From Alicyclobacillus acidocaldarius subsp. acidocaldarius Tc-4-1 (GTDB lineage: Bacteria > Bacillota > Bacilli > Alicyclobacillales > Alicyclobacillaceae): a DNA stretch of 64,000 nt. The stretch spans positions 1,547,092 through 1,611,091 of the forward strand of contig NC_017167.1 in assembly GCF_000219875.1 (NCBI RefSeq), written 5' to 3'. The notes below the pieces were generated by a model. It searched no databases. It had not been told where the DNA came from and saw nothing but the letters and a program-made list of their open reading frames with translations. How positions within the stretch are numbered: position 1 is the first letter of the stretch; each line of letters begins with the position of its first letter. This document shows positions 27,036 to 39,683 of the stretch, one piece after another. The translations under genes and the position numbers were made by a program.

Positions 27036-27057
27036 CATCGCATTCCGTCCAACGTCC

Positions 27058-27255
27058 TCAGCCAATGACCTCGATATCAAAGTCCTTGTCGTTATCGCAC
27101 AGGCATCGTTTGAATCCCGTCTCAATATTGCCTTTTGAGTCGCGCGTGCCTCGCAGAATGAACGTCTCGCCACACTTCCTGCAGCGGATCATCACCTTAA
27201 TCCGATGGGCAGCAGGTGTCGATTCCTGAGCCGACAACGACGACTCTGCGCGCAT
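27058..27255 (-). CDS. small zinc-ribbon-like protein, 65 aa
   Basis: Four Cys in two pairs, CRKC and CLC-like (FKRCLCDNDKDF), suggest one bound zinc. The N-terminus (about 20 residues) is polar and disordered. GGAGGAGG precedes ATG 27255. It lies between the glutamate dehydrogenase gene and sleB, ending in its own terminator. Function unknown; a nucleic-acid or protein-binding role is only a guess. Confidence 0.65.
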   Translation of the reverse strand: MRAESSLSAQESTPAAHRIKVMIRCRKCGETFILRGTRDSKGNIETGFKRCLCDNDKDFDIEVIG

Positions 27256-27284
27256 AGGGCTCCCTCCTCCACTTCATCCCGCTT

Positions 27285-28559
27285 TTATATCCATCCGCGC
27301 CAGCGGCTCGCCTCCGCCAACCGCTGAACGCCGACGATATAGGCGGCAAGCCGCATATTCACTCCATACCGAACTGCGACTTGATACACGCGGTCGAACG
27401 ACTGCCGGACGCGATCGTCCAACTTCGCTTGGACTTCAGGCTCACTCCAGTAATATCCCTGGTTGTTCTGAACCCATTCAAAGTACGAGACGATCACGTC
27501 CCCGGCAAACGAAAGCACATCTGGAATCACCAGAATCTCGCGCTCCGTCAGGATCTCAAGGGCATCTTGCGGCGTCGACACGTTAGCCGCCTCAACCACC
27601 AGCGATGCCTTGATTTTCGCAGCTAATTCCGCTGTGATCGCCGCGCCTGAGGCGGCCAGCACCAGGATGTCGCACGGATGTTCTAGGAGCTCGCGGTTGG
27701 TCAGCACATCGCGGTACAACCGCGTCACCGTTCCAAACGAATCCCTTCGCTCCAGCAACTCGTCCACGTCCAGACCCGCCTCGCGGTACAGGGCGCCATA
27801 CGCGTCACCCACGCCGACAATGCGAGCTCCCCGGTCACTCAAGTACTTCGCCAGGTAGCTCCCGATACCTCCAAAACCCTGAACGATGACGCGTTGTCCT
27901 TCGAGGGTCTGTTGCCTCTGCCTCACCGCTTCCTCCAGCGTCAGTGCGACGCCGCGCGCCGCAGCGCCATCTCGGCCGCGCGTCCCCCCCAAAATCACGG
28001 GCTTCCCTGTGATGAAGCCAGGACTGTCTGACTCGCGAATGTGGGAGTACTCGTCCAACATCCACGCCATGTTCTGCGAATTGCTGAACGCATCAGGCGT
28101 GGGGACATCCTTCGCCGGCCCCACAATCTGACTCACCGCGCGCACATAACTCCTGCTCACGCGTTCGATCTCCGAGAAGGACATGTCGCGCGGATCGCAC
28201 ACAATGCCGCCCTTTGCGCCCCCGAAGGGAAGTTCTGCGATGCCACACCGAATCGACATCCAGATGGCGAGCGCTTCCATCTCCTCAAGTGTAATGTCTG
28301 GATGCAGCCGTATGCCGCCCTTCGTGGGCCCGATAGCGTCATTGTGCTGAACGCGGTAGCCGGTAAACACCCGTACGGTTCCGTCGTCCATGCGCACAGG
28401 GAATCTTACTGTCAACACGCGCATGGGCAGTTTCAGGAGATCAAAGGCCTCCGGCCCATATCCTAGGACGTCGAGTGCCTGCCGGACGATGTCCTGCGTA
28501 TCCTGAAGCATGGACGCACCCTGGTGACGCTTGTCCGCAGACGCCACAGAATCTGCCAC
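27285..28559 (-). CDS. gudB: NAD-specific glutamate dehydrogenase
   Basis: 424 aa, matching RocG/GudB. Deaminates glutamate to 2-oxoglutarate. The catalytic Lys lies in GPTKGGIRLHPD, a second in PFGGAKGGIVCDP; the Rossmann motif is VQGFGGIGSYLAKYL. GTG 28559 is picked because AAAAGGTGG lies 7 bases upstream and it gives the normal length; the ORF is open to 28631. In B. subtilis gudB also neighbours a mecA paralogue, which supports gudB over rocG, but the paralogue cannot be settled by sequence alone. Confidence 0.92.
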   Translation of the reverse strand: MADSVASADKRHQGASMLQDTQDIVRQALDVLGYGPEAFDLLKLPMRVLTVRFPVRMDDGTVRVFTGYRVQHNDAIGPTKGGIRLHPDITLEEMEALAIWMSIRCGIAELPFGGAKGGIVCDPRDMSFSEIERVSRSYVRAVSQIVGPAKDVPTPDAFSNSQNMAWMLDEYSHIRESDSPGFITGKPVILGGTRGRDGAAARGVALTLEEAVRQRQQTLEGQRVIVQGFGGIGSYLAKYLSDRGARIVGVGDAYGALYREAGLDVDELLERRDSFGTVTRLYRDVLTNRELLEHPCDILVLAASGAAITAELAAKIKASLVVEAANVSTPQDALEILTEREILVIPDVLSFAGDVIVSYFEWVQNNQGYYWSEPEVQAKLDDRVRQSFDRVYQVAVRYGVNMRLAAYIVGVQRLAEASRWRGWI

Positions 28560-28669
28560 AGTGTGTACCACCTTTTCCCGGTTGTCGACAACATGGAATC
28601 GAATGAAGACAGCCCTAGTATACACGCCCACCCGCGTTCCGAAAAGCAGCCGAGATCGCAGTTGGGCAC

Positions 28670-28704
28670 AAAAAACAGAGTAACTAGAATGATCTAGTTA
28701 CTCT
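28670..28704 (-). terminator. terminator of mecA
   Basis: Perfect 12-bp stem AGAGTAACTAGA/TCTAGTTACTCT (28677-28704), 4-base loop, then GTTTTTT on the minus strand. It separates mecA from the glutamate dehydrogenase gene. Confidence 0.92.
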
Positions 28705-28720
28705 CGGATAGGCGGAACCC

Positions 28721-29335
28721 TCACGTCGGAAAGTTCCGGAGAAGCTGTTCCACGGCGTGATCCGCAAAAATCACCTTGCCGTACTCTCCGAGCACCCATG
28801 GCGTCACCCGACTCATCTCACCATACTCCACCAGAATGGAAAATACCTCTTCCCACTGATCAGGTCTGAGGTCGCCATGGATCACCAACTGATAAGCGCC
28901 TTCGTGATGATAGAGCGATGTATGGATGGGATACTGGCGCAACGTCTTGCACGCGTCCAAGAGGTTATCCAAATCGCGGAACGCCATCACCATGTGGGTC
29001 GGCGTTGACCGCGGCGAAAATCCGTGATCTCGCTCGAAGTATGTTTCCTCTTCGTCTCCATAATCCCCGTCGTCATGGCCAGCCCCAGGCATGGACGGGA
29101 TACGCGTGACAATGACCACCACGCCCTCTGTCGGCATCGTGAACGCCTCCACGGAAATCGGACCCGCGATATCAAATCCGACTTCCATATAAGCGGTCTC
29201 CATCATATCCCAAAAAAGATCCTGCACCTTTTTCCCATTGTGCCAAATTTCATCGCGATCGATCCCGCGTTCCTCGAGATCGTCATAGCTGATGAAAATC
29301 CGCACCTTGTCTCGGGCAATTCGCTCGACTCGCAT
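28721..29335 (-). CDS. mecA: adaptor protein MecA/MecB for ClpC
   Basis: 204 aa. MecA proteins load substrates such as ComK onto ClpC and help ClpC assemble. The N-terminal part (MRVERIARDKVRIFISYDDLEERG) binds substrate; an acidic linker (HDDGDYGDEEETYFE) joins the ClpC-binding C-terminal domain (FRDLDNLLDACKTL...FADHAVEQLL). AAGGAGG lies 8 bases before ATG 29335. B. subtilis has two such genes; neighbour gudB suggests the ypbH (mecB) counterpart. Confidence 0.92.
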   Translation of the reverse strand: MRVERIARDKVRIFISYDDLEERGIDRDEIWHNGKKVQDLFWDMMETAYMEVGFDIAGPISVEAFTMPTEGVVVIVTRIPSMPGAGHDDGDYGDEEETYFERDHGFSPRSTPTHMVMAFRDLDNLLDACKTLRQYPIHTSLYHHEGAYQLVIHGDLRPDQWEEVFSILVEYGEMSRVTPWVLGEYGKVIFADHAVEQLLRNFPT

Positions 29336-29490
29336 CGGCGTTCCCTCCTTATCGCCAAAGGCCGAGTGAAAGGGCGTGTGATAAATTATATTATACCTCA
29401 TTTGTTCCCCATGTCATGGCGTGCGCCATCATTCCGAATGTGTCCCCGCGCAGTTGCTGGAACACCCCACGTCTCCCACTCAAACAGCCA

Positions 29491-30471
29491 TCACGTGGAG
29501 GCTCGCTCCACGATGTTGTGCTGCAGAATCACGGTGTAGTTGTCCACCGGCTCATCCTGTAAGAGCTTGGTGAGCAATCGCATGGAGACTGCGCCGAAAT
29601 CATACATCGGCTGCGCAATCACAGTCATCTCAGGGCGCACCATCACAGCGAGACGCGTGTTATCAAACGCGATCACCTTCACGTCCTCAGGCACCGATTT
29701 CCCCATGTCTTGCACAGCATGAATCGCGGCCAGCCCCAACTCGTCCGAAGCCGCAACGACACCATCCAAATCGTGCTCCTCGAAGTACGCGCGGATCACG
29801 GGAAGAGACGTCTCGTAGCGGCCACGCCCCGTCCGAATGACGTGAAGCTCCTGTCCGCGCATCCGATTCTGGGCACCCTGCAACCGCCGATCCGCCACGA
29901 CCGAGTACCCTTCGTCCATGGTGATAAAGCCGATTCGGCGACAACCCTTTTGGAGCAAGAAGTTCACCGCATCCCGCCCCGAACGATAGTTGTCGATATT
30001 CACCGACGGAATCCGGCGCTCTGGATCCTCTGTCGCGCACAGCACGACAGGAATCTGCGCCTCCTCAAACGCGTCGATCTCACGTGAAGTAAGAACATTC
30101 GTCATGTACAAGATTCCATCCACCTGTTTTTCCCACATTGTCCCAATCAAACCAACCTCGCGATCGACCTGAGCGTCTGAGTTGACCAACAGAATGTTGT
30201 AATCATACATGTTCGCGATGTCCTCGATCCCGCGAACCATCTCTGCGACAAAAGCCGCCGAAACGTCCGGCACGATCACGCCAATCGTGCGCGTCCGCTT
30301 GCTCGCAAGACCCCTCGCTACCGCGTTCGGCCGGTAGCCCAGTTTTGCAATTGCCTCCAATACCCGCTTTTTTGTATCCTCTTTGACCACGGCCGTCCCG
30401 TTGATCACGCGAGACACGGTAGCCATGGACACTTTTGCTTCTCTTGCAACGTCGTATATTGTAACAGGCAT
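29491..30471 (-). CDS. ccpA: catabolite control protein A
   Basis: 326 aa LacI/GalR regulator. HTH at residues about 3-25 (TIYDVAREAKVSMATVSRVIN) with the hinge helix GLASKRTRTIGVIVPD, then a periplasmic-binding-protein-like domain. CcpA with HPr-Ser46-P binds cre sites to set carbon catabolite repression. Start ATG 30471 follows AAAGGTGGGG. I saw no good cre site directly upstream in the window. Confidence 0.92.
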   Translation of the reverse strand: MPVTIYDVAREAKVSMATVSRVINGTAVVKEDTKKRVLEAIAKLGYRPNAVARGLASKRTRTIGVIVPDVSAAFVAEMVRGIEDIANMYDYNILLVNSDAQVDREVGLIGTMWEKQVDGILYMTNVLTSREIDAFEEAQIPVVLCATEDPERRIPSVNIDNYRSGRDAVNFLLQKGCRRIGFITMDEGYSVVADRRLQGAQNRMRGQELHVIRTGRGRYETSLPVIRAYFEEHDLDGVVAASDELGLAAIHAVQDMGKSVPEDVKVIAFDNTRLAVMVRPEMTVIAQPMYDFGAVSMRLLTKLLQDEPVDNYTVILQHNIVERAST

Positions 30472-30587
30472 GGACAACCCCACCTTTCGTACGTCATCGG
30501 CAATCCATGGTATTCGGAGTCGTGTCCTTATTATAATCAAGTTTGGCCGGTCTCTGTCCAGTTCTTAGCTCACCAAGTCCACATATG

Positions 30588-30611
30588 AAAAAAGCCCGCC
30601 GAAGGCGGAGC
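30588..30611 (-). terminator. terminator of the rrn-tRNA-Leu transcript
   Basis: GC-rich hairpin (GCCCGCC with GGCGGAGC-side pairing, 30594-30611) and six T on the minus strand. It lies about 110 bp beyond the tRNA-Leu. Confidence 0.8.
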
Positions 30612-30719
30612 TGCCAAGTGGCTTCCGTATGCTCAACTCGACATCAGTCTGTCGTAGAATCACAGCAACTGGACATAAACAAAGGGCTCGGACCACTCCG
30701 AACCCACACATATCTTCAA

Positions 30720-30799
30720 TGCGGGTGGAGGGACTCGAACCCCCACGGTCGCCCGCCAGAACCTAAATCTGGTGCGTCTGCCAATTCCGCCACACCCGC
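30720..30799 (-). tRNA. tRNA-Leu (TAG)
   Basis: 80 nt, class II with a short variable arm. Acceptor stem GCGGGTG/CACCCGC, discriminator A, anticodon stem CCAGA/TCTGG and loop TTTAGGT giving anticodon TAG; T arm contains GGTTCGAGTCC. No CCA is encoded. It follows the 5S gene by 17 bp and is probably in the same transcript. Confidence 0.95.
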
Positions 30800-30816
30800 A
30801 TACATCTGTCACTCGC

Positions 30817-30931
30817 CTGGCAACGACCTACCTTCCCAGGAGGCTTCCCTCCCAGTATTCTCGGCGCTGGAGGTCTTCACGTCCGTGTTCGGGATGGGTA
30901 CGGGTGTTGCCCCTCCGCTATGGTCACCAGA
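30817..30931 (-). rRNA. rrf: 5S ribosomal RNA
   Basis: About 115 nt with the conserved segments GGTGACCATAGCGG, ACCCGTACCCATCCCGAACACGG (5S core) and TGGGAAGGTAGGTCGTTGCCAG. Ends are set by complementarity of the terminal stem, to within a few bases. Confidence 0.93.
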
Positions 30932-31050
30932 CCTGCTTCGCTCCATGCTCGCTCGGAGGGCTTCGGCCTTCGGCCTGCAGATCTCCTCGCTCGCATGTCG
31001 CTTCGCATCTGTCTTCTTGGCCCTTGCCTCCGTGCATAGGGAGCCTTTCA

Positions 31051-33999
<2,949 letters not shown>

Positions 34000-34045
34000 T
34001 TGCCTTTCTCCCTATGCACTTGCCAAGGTCCTCCGAGAGAGCTCT

Positions 34046-34068
34046 CGCTCCCTCAAAACTAAACACAC
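34046..34068 (-). other. 3' half of 16S precursor processing stem (16S-23S spacer)
   Basis: On the RNA this segment (GTGTGTTTAGTTTTGAGGGAGCG) is nearly fully complementary to the leader segment at 35701-35723. Such long stems around 16S are cut by RNase III. Confidence 0.6.
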
Positions 34069-34104
34069 CCAACCTCCCAAACCCGCAAGCCCCGTCCTTC
34101 TCCC

Positions 34105-35650
<1,546 letters not shown>

Positions 35651-35700
35651 TGCTTTATCCTGACCGTTCGGTCACAAGGACTTACGGGCTTGGTGGTCTC

Positions 35701-35723
35701 GTGTGTTTAGTTTTCAAGGAGCG
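35701..35723 (-). other. 5' half of 16S precursor processing stem (leader)
   Basis: Leader RNA CGCTCCTTGAAAACTAAACACAC pairs with the spacer segment at 34046-34068 except for about three positions. CTTGAAAAC also resembles the boxA region of Bacillus rrn leaders. Confidence 0.55.
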
Positions 35724-35774
35724 ATTCCCGCGCCACCGCGCGGATTTCCTGCCGCCTCGCGGGCGGCGAGAATG

Positions 35775-35804
35775 ATACTATCACCGCCTCCCCCTCTGTG
35801 TCAA
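35775..35804 (-). promoter_or_regulatory. rrn P promoter, sigma-A type
   Basis: -35 TTGACA (35799-35804, all six consensus bases) and -10 TAGTAT (35775-35780) separated by 18 bp. It points into the 16S leader. The 125 bp between it and 16S hold a CCGCC/GGCGG hairpin and the processing stem. Confidence 0.8.
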
Positions 35805-35872
35805 GGGGGTGCGCGAAAAAACATCAGGATCACAGCGCCAGCCGGAACGCTTGCAAACTGGCGCGCGTCAGC

Positions 35873-35907
35873 AAAAAGAACACGCGCCGCCCTGCATGTC
35901 GGCGCGT
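35873..35907 (-). terminator. terminator between the 55-aa gene and the rrn promoter
   Basis: Stem ACGCGCCG/CGGCGCGT (35882-35889 with 35900-35907), 10-base loop, then GTTCTTTTT on the minus strand. A second inverted repeat GCGCCAG/CTGGCGC (35835-35864) follows nearer the promoter. They isolate the rrn operon. Confidence 0.65.
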
Positions 35908-35953
35908 TGGTCGAACCTCTCCCTTTATGAATGAACCGCCAGGTTGAATCCGT

Positions 35954-36121
35954 TTATCCTCGGCTCCCATGATAATAGTCCAGAAGGCGCTCCTGAACCC
36001 ATTGCTTATTTTCTGCGTCCGCAAACTCCCGCTTGGTTTCCATGGGTGCATGGAAATCCGCCTGGTCTGAAAAGACAACGCCCTGCAAGTCTCCACCCTT
36101 CACCGGATGACTCCTCGTCAT
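35954..36121 (-). CDS. 55-aa orphan protein upstream of rrn
   Basis: Reads MTRSHPVKGGDLQGVVFSD then ADFHAPMETKREFADAENKQ and ends WVQERLLDYYHGSRG. It is soluble and charged, with a C-terminal helix. ATG 36121 is preceded by GGGGAG at 8 bases; GTG 36103 after AGGAG is an alternative. A promoter lies upstream (36196-36224) and a terminator downstream, so it is a one-gene transcript. The FADAENK... segment recalls YfhD-like small proteins but I cannot confirm this. Confidence 0.6.
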   Translation of the reverse strand: MTRSHPVKGGDLQGVVFSDQADFHAPMETKREFADAENKQWVQERLLDYYHGSRG

Positions 36122-36195
36122 CTTCACCACTCCCCCAGGGTCGAATTCGCCGTTGATCTACAACAGATGATATATAACAGCTCTGTTTTGTCTTT

Positions 36196-36224
36196 ATTGT
36201 ATAAATGACAGCCCGAAAAGTCCA
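36196..36224 (-). promoter_or_regulatory. putative sigma-A promoter of the 55-aa gene
   Basis: TGGACT (36219-36224) and TACAAT (36196-36201) with 17-bp spacing, pointing to the small gene. The stretch 36122-36236 is AT-rich compared with its surroundings. Confidence 0.5.
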
Positions 36225-36236
36225 GCGATTTTTCAA

Positions 36237-37604
36237 CTAATTTCGAACTTCATCGTTCTTCAGCGTGTCGTTCACAGGACACACTTCCATTCCCGACTCC
36301 AGCAGAAACGGATGAATGCGACGCGGCGCTCCGTGCATCACACGAGGCACGAGCGCGTACAATTCATGTCGGGCTCGCGTCATGGCGACGTACAACAAGC
36401 GCCGCTCTTCATCGATATCGATGTCAAAAGTCGAACCAGGAGACACGGCCATATCAAGCAACGCCACGATATCCCATTCCTTACCCTTGCTGTCGTGAAA
36501 GGTGCGAAATTCAACTCCTTTCGCGACAATATCCCACTGCGCTCCGAAGGCTCGCCGAAGCGCCATCCACGCGACGGCCAGCTGATGGCGCGTGCGCCCC
36601 AGGATCGCCGCAGAGCGCCCTTCACGTATCGCGCGGCGGAGCAGATGCGCCACAAGACGCCATTGCGCGGTTCGGTCGGGGACTTCATACGCCATGCAGA
36701 CACCTTCTGCCTCGCTCACGCTGCGGAGCGGCTTATCCACTCGAACTTTGACGTGACGAATCAGCTGCGCGGCGTGACCTAAGATTCTTCGGTCGGATCT
36801 GAAATTCAAGGTGAGCAAGTATCGACGAGCGTTGGGAAGAACCTCCGCCGCGCGCTGGAGAAACACGGGCGAAGCGCCGCGAAAAGCGTAAATGGACTGA
36901 TCGTCATCGCCGACGACGAAGGCTAAAGCGCCGTTTCGCTCCACGAGCGACGTGAGGAGAGCCCATTGCAGTTGATTCGTGTCCTGAAACTCATCCACCA
37001 AAATGTAGCTCATTCCAAACAGCCGTATCTTCGACGCCGAAGGCGACTGAAACAGATGGAGCGACGCGAGAAGAATATCGTCATGGTCCCAGCGGTTTAG
37101 CGCTCGCTTTCTGCGCATATATGACTCAAGAATTTGCTTTTCTTGATGGTCCACCTTGTCAATCTCCATTCCGCCGACCATCCGGCTATACAGGGTGAGA
37201 TACGATTGGAGTTCGTACGTGCTCACGGCGCGGCGTTCGCCCAAAACGTCCACCACGGCTTCTCGCATGAGAGCGTACTGCTCCCGCTGGCCGAGGAGAG
37301 GATACACTTGAAAATCCGCCTCTAAAAGCGCTCGAAAAAAGACGGAATGAAACGTCCCCATGGTACAGGACTCCACGTCTACAGCGTGCAGTCGTTCGTG
37401 CCCTCGTAACTTCTGACGCATGTGTTCGGCAGCCTGCCTCGTAAATGTCATGGCGAGAATGCGCTGAGAGGGTATTCGTCCCGTAGCGATGACCTGAGCC
37501 AAATGTTCCGTCATCACGGTGGTCTTGCCACTCCCAGGCGCCGCCACCACGACAGACGAGACGTTCTTGGGTTCGATCACGGCCCACTGTTCCTCCGTCC
37601 ACAT
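36237..37604 (-). CDS. compact UvrD/PcrA-family superfamily 1 helicase
   Basis: 455 aa, against about 700 for PcrA/UvrD. All core motifs are seen: Q motif (WTEEQWAVI), I APGSGKTT, Ia MTFTRQAA, II LVDEFQDTN, III VVGDDDQSIYAFRGA, IV LTLNFRSD, V FHDSKGKEWDIV and VI LLYVAMTRARHEL. The large 2B subdomain and most of 1B are missing or very short, and there is no nuclease domain. ATP-dependent 3'-5' unwinding is expected from the family. ATG 37604 is preferred (GGGGG 7 bases upstream). It stands alone, so the repair or plasmid-like role is not set. Confidence 0.88.
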   Translation of the reverse strand: MWTEEQWAVIEPKNVSSVVVAAPGSGKTTVMTEHLAQVIATGRIPSQRILAMTFTRQAAEHMRQKLRGHERLHAVDVESCTMGTFHSVFFRALLEADFQVYPLLGQREQYALMREAVVDVLGERRAVSTYELQSYLTLYSRMVGGMEIDKVDHQEKQILESYMRRKRALNRWDHDDILLASLHLFQSPSASKIRLFGMSYILVDEFQDTNQLQWALLTSLVERNGALAFVVGDDDQSIYAFRGASPVFLQRAAEVLPNARRYLLTLNFRSDRRILGHAAQLIRHVKVRVDKPLRSVSEAEGVCMAYEVPDRTAQWRLVAHLLRRAIREGRSAAILGRTRHQLAVAWMALRRAFGAQWDIVAKGVEFRTFHDSKGKEWDIVALLDMAVSPGSTFDIDIDEERRLLYVAMTRARHELYALVPRVMHGAPRRIHPFLLESGMEVCPVNDTLKNDEVRN

Positions 37605-37750
37605 CCGATATCCCCCGCTCCCATTCAACACCTCTCAGGCACCTGCGTCGATGATGGCGGGGAGAATGCCAACTCCCTGGGAAAGCCTGCGTGAGAAGAC
37701 GGGCGGAGTCAGAAGGTGTGATATCATGGAACGGTCAAGGGGGAAACACT

Positions 37751-38458
37751 GTGGCCATCTACGCGATCGCAGATTTGCACTTGGATACCTCGAACAGCAA
37801 ACCGATGGATGTGTTCGGACCAGCGTGGCGCGATCACGCCGAAAAGATCGCGCACCACTGGCTCGAGCGCGTTCAAGAGGATGACATCGTGGTCATGCCA
37901 GGTGACATTTCTTGGGCGATGAAGCTCGAAGAGGCCGCGCCCGACCTGGCCTGGATCGGACGTCTTCCTGGGCAAAAGGTGCTGATTCGGGGAAACCATG
38001 ATTTTTGGTGGGGAGGGATTCAGCGGGTTCGCAAGGCGCTACCTCCGCGCATGTATGCCTTGCAGAACGATTGCCTTGTCCTTGACGACGTGTGTTTCGC
38101 AGGCACTCGAGGATGGACGCTTCCCCACCACCCTTCCTATCACCCGGAAGTGGACGAACCCATTCTCAAGAGGGAGATTCTGCGCCTCGAGCTGTCGCTA
38201 AAGGCAGCGGTCAAAGAGGAAAAGCCGATTCTGTGTCTGATGCACTACCCGCCCATCGACGCTCAACGTCTGGACTCTCCGTTTCATGAACTGCTCGCAG
38301 CCTACGGCGTCCGAGCGTGCGTGTACGGACATTTACATGGCCCCGCGCATCGATTCGCGTTGAATGGCGAGATCGACGGGGTTCATTACCAATTGGTGAG
38401 CTGCGATTATCTTCATTTTATTCCATGGAAAATTCCGAACGAATGGTTACAGCCGTGA
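37751..38458 (+). CDS. calcineurin-like metallophosphoesterase
   Basis: 235 aa with the full two-metal motif set: DLHLD, GDISW, GNHD, HYPP and GHLHG. It hydrolyses a phosphoester; substrates of this clade are mostly unknown. GTG 37751 has AAGGGGG 7 bases upstream; the longer frame from 37691 has no site. Its stop abuts the convergent methyltransferase gene (2 bp). Confidence 0.88.
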   Translation: MAIYAIADLHLDTSNSKPMDVFGPAWRDHAEKIAHHWLERVQEDDIVVMPGDISWAMKLEEAAPDLAWIGRLPGQKVLIRGNHDFWWGGIQRVRKALPPRMYALQNDCLVLDDVCFAGTRGWTLPHHPSYHPEVDEPILKREILRLELSLKAAVKEEKPILCLMHYPPIDAQRLDSPFHELLAAYGVRACVYGHLHGPAHRFALNGEIDGVHYQLVSCDYLHFIPWKIPNEWLQP

Positions 38459-38460
38459 GC

Positions 38461-39180
38461 TCACCCCTTCGGTACAAGCAGAAACACGGCGTATCCAAGC
38501 GCCTGGCCAAAGCGCGCCATCCAAGCGAAATGCTCGGCTAGGGCCCGCCCGACTTCAGGGTCCGAGAGTATGGCCGCATGGGCGTCAGGAACGGGAGCTG
38601 AAGGCGGAAGCTCACGCGCAAGACTCCAGATAGACCCCGTTCGCAACACCGCAGGCTGAAATCCAGCGGCAAGGAAACGATCGCGCCAACTCGAGAGCGT
38701 GGGCACTTCTCGCGTTCCATACACACGTGCGGCTTCTTCGTGCCATCCCGAGGGAGGACGGATAGGCGCCACCATCTCCACAAAGACGGCAAATCCGCTC
38801 GCCTTCAACACCCGACGCACTTCTTGCAACACCACCGGGATGTTCGTGAACACAAGGACCGATTCGCCAACCACGGCATCAAACGACGCAGGTGGCCACG
38901 GCAAGTCCTCTGCCGATCCCACGACCGTGTCCAACGCGAGATGAGCCTGTTGAGCACGGTCGCGCACGCGGTCGATCATGTCCTGTCGAACGTCAAGTGC
39001 TGTGACGCGCATACCTCGTTCCGCAAGCCGCAGGGCGGTGGCGCCTGTCCCACACCCCACCTCGAGCACAGAGGCTCCCGCCGAAAGGGGTACGCGATTG
39101 AGCCACCATTCCGTCAACGCAAGTCCTCCAGCATGAGCCCCCACGACATCCGCTCGGCTCAAGGCATCTAAGTAGTCCAC
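38461..39180 (-). CDS. class I SAM-dependent methyltransferase
   Basis: 239 aa. Motif I EVGCGTGATALRLAERG near residue 45, motif II-like VTALDVRQDM and LPWPPASFDAVVGESVLVF. Looks like a UbiE-type small-molecule methyltransferase, but the substrate cannot be named. GTG start with GGGG upstream. Confidence 0.85.
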   Translation of the reverse strand: MDYLDALSRADVVGAHAGGLALTEWWLNRVPLSAGASVLEVGCGTGATALRLAERGMRVTALDVRQDMIDRVRDRAQQAHLALDTVVGSAEDLPWPPASFDAVVGESVLVFTNIPVVLQEVRRVLKASGFAVFVEMVAPIRPPSGWHEEAARVYGTREVPTLSSWRDRFLAAGFQPAVLRTGSIWSLARELPPSAPVPDAHAAILSDPEVGRALAEHFAWMARFGQALGYAVFLLVPKG

Positions 39181-39286
39181 TCCAAGTTCCCCTTAAAAGA
39201 TCGTACGCGCGCAAGCGCCCGTTGGATTGGGCGGTTGCACCGTTCGAGCACCTGGTATACTTGGGCGAGGAGAGGAGGGGGCGCTC

Positions 39287-39634
39287 GTGACCCCGATTGT
39301 TCGCGTCTTTGAAGCCTGCGTCGAGCAGCCGGGCGACGTGATGTTTCTACCTTCGGCGCTCATGTTCGTGCTCGAAAATGGTCAGTTCCACATCTACAGC
39401 GAGGGCTCGATGCACAACTTTTGGCGATCCGCCTGTACTCGCTATGCGTGGCACGAATTAGAGAGCGGGATCGTCGTCGACGGGCATCATGTCCGCCTGA
39501 TGGATATCACCGCGCAGTTGGAGCAACTTGTCCCGCGGAACGCGTGGACGGCCCGGCGGATAGTCTGGGCATGGTACAATCAGAATCCGCGTCAGCGCTT
39601 CTATTTGCGGCGACACGTCCAGGGCGGCTTCTGA
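39287..39634 (+). CDS. hypothetical protein, 115 aa
   Basis: GTG 39287 follows GGAGGGGG. The product is soluble and rich in aromatic residues (FHIYSEGSMHNFWRS; IVWAWYNQNPRQRFYLRR). No family recognised. A TATACT box at 39252-39257 with TTGCAC 15 bp upstream may be its promoter. Confidence 0.6.
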   Translation: MTPIVRVFEACVEQPGDVMFLPSALMFVLENGQFHIYSEGSMHNFWRSACTRYAWHELESGIVVDGHHVRLMDITAQLEQLVPRNAWTARRIVWAWYNQNPRQRFYLRRHVQGGF

Positions 39635-39683
39635 ATCGAACAAGCCTTCCCGGCCCCAATCTTGGACGTGGGGTCCATCGACA

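Noticed and set aside
36006-36236. 76-aa ORF starting directly after the helicase stop
   Set aside because: TTG start has no site, and the 55-aa gene in another frame fits better.
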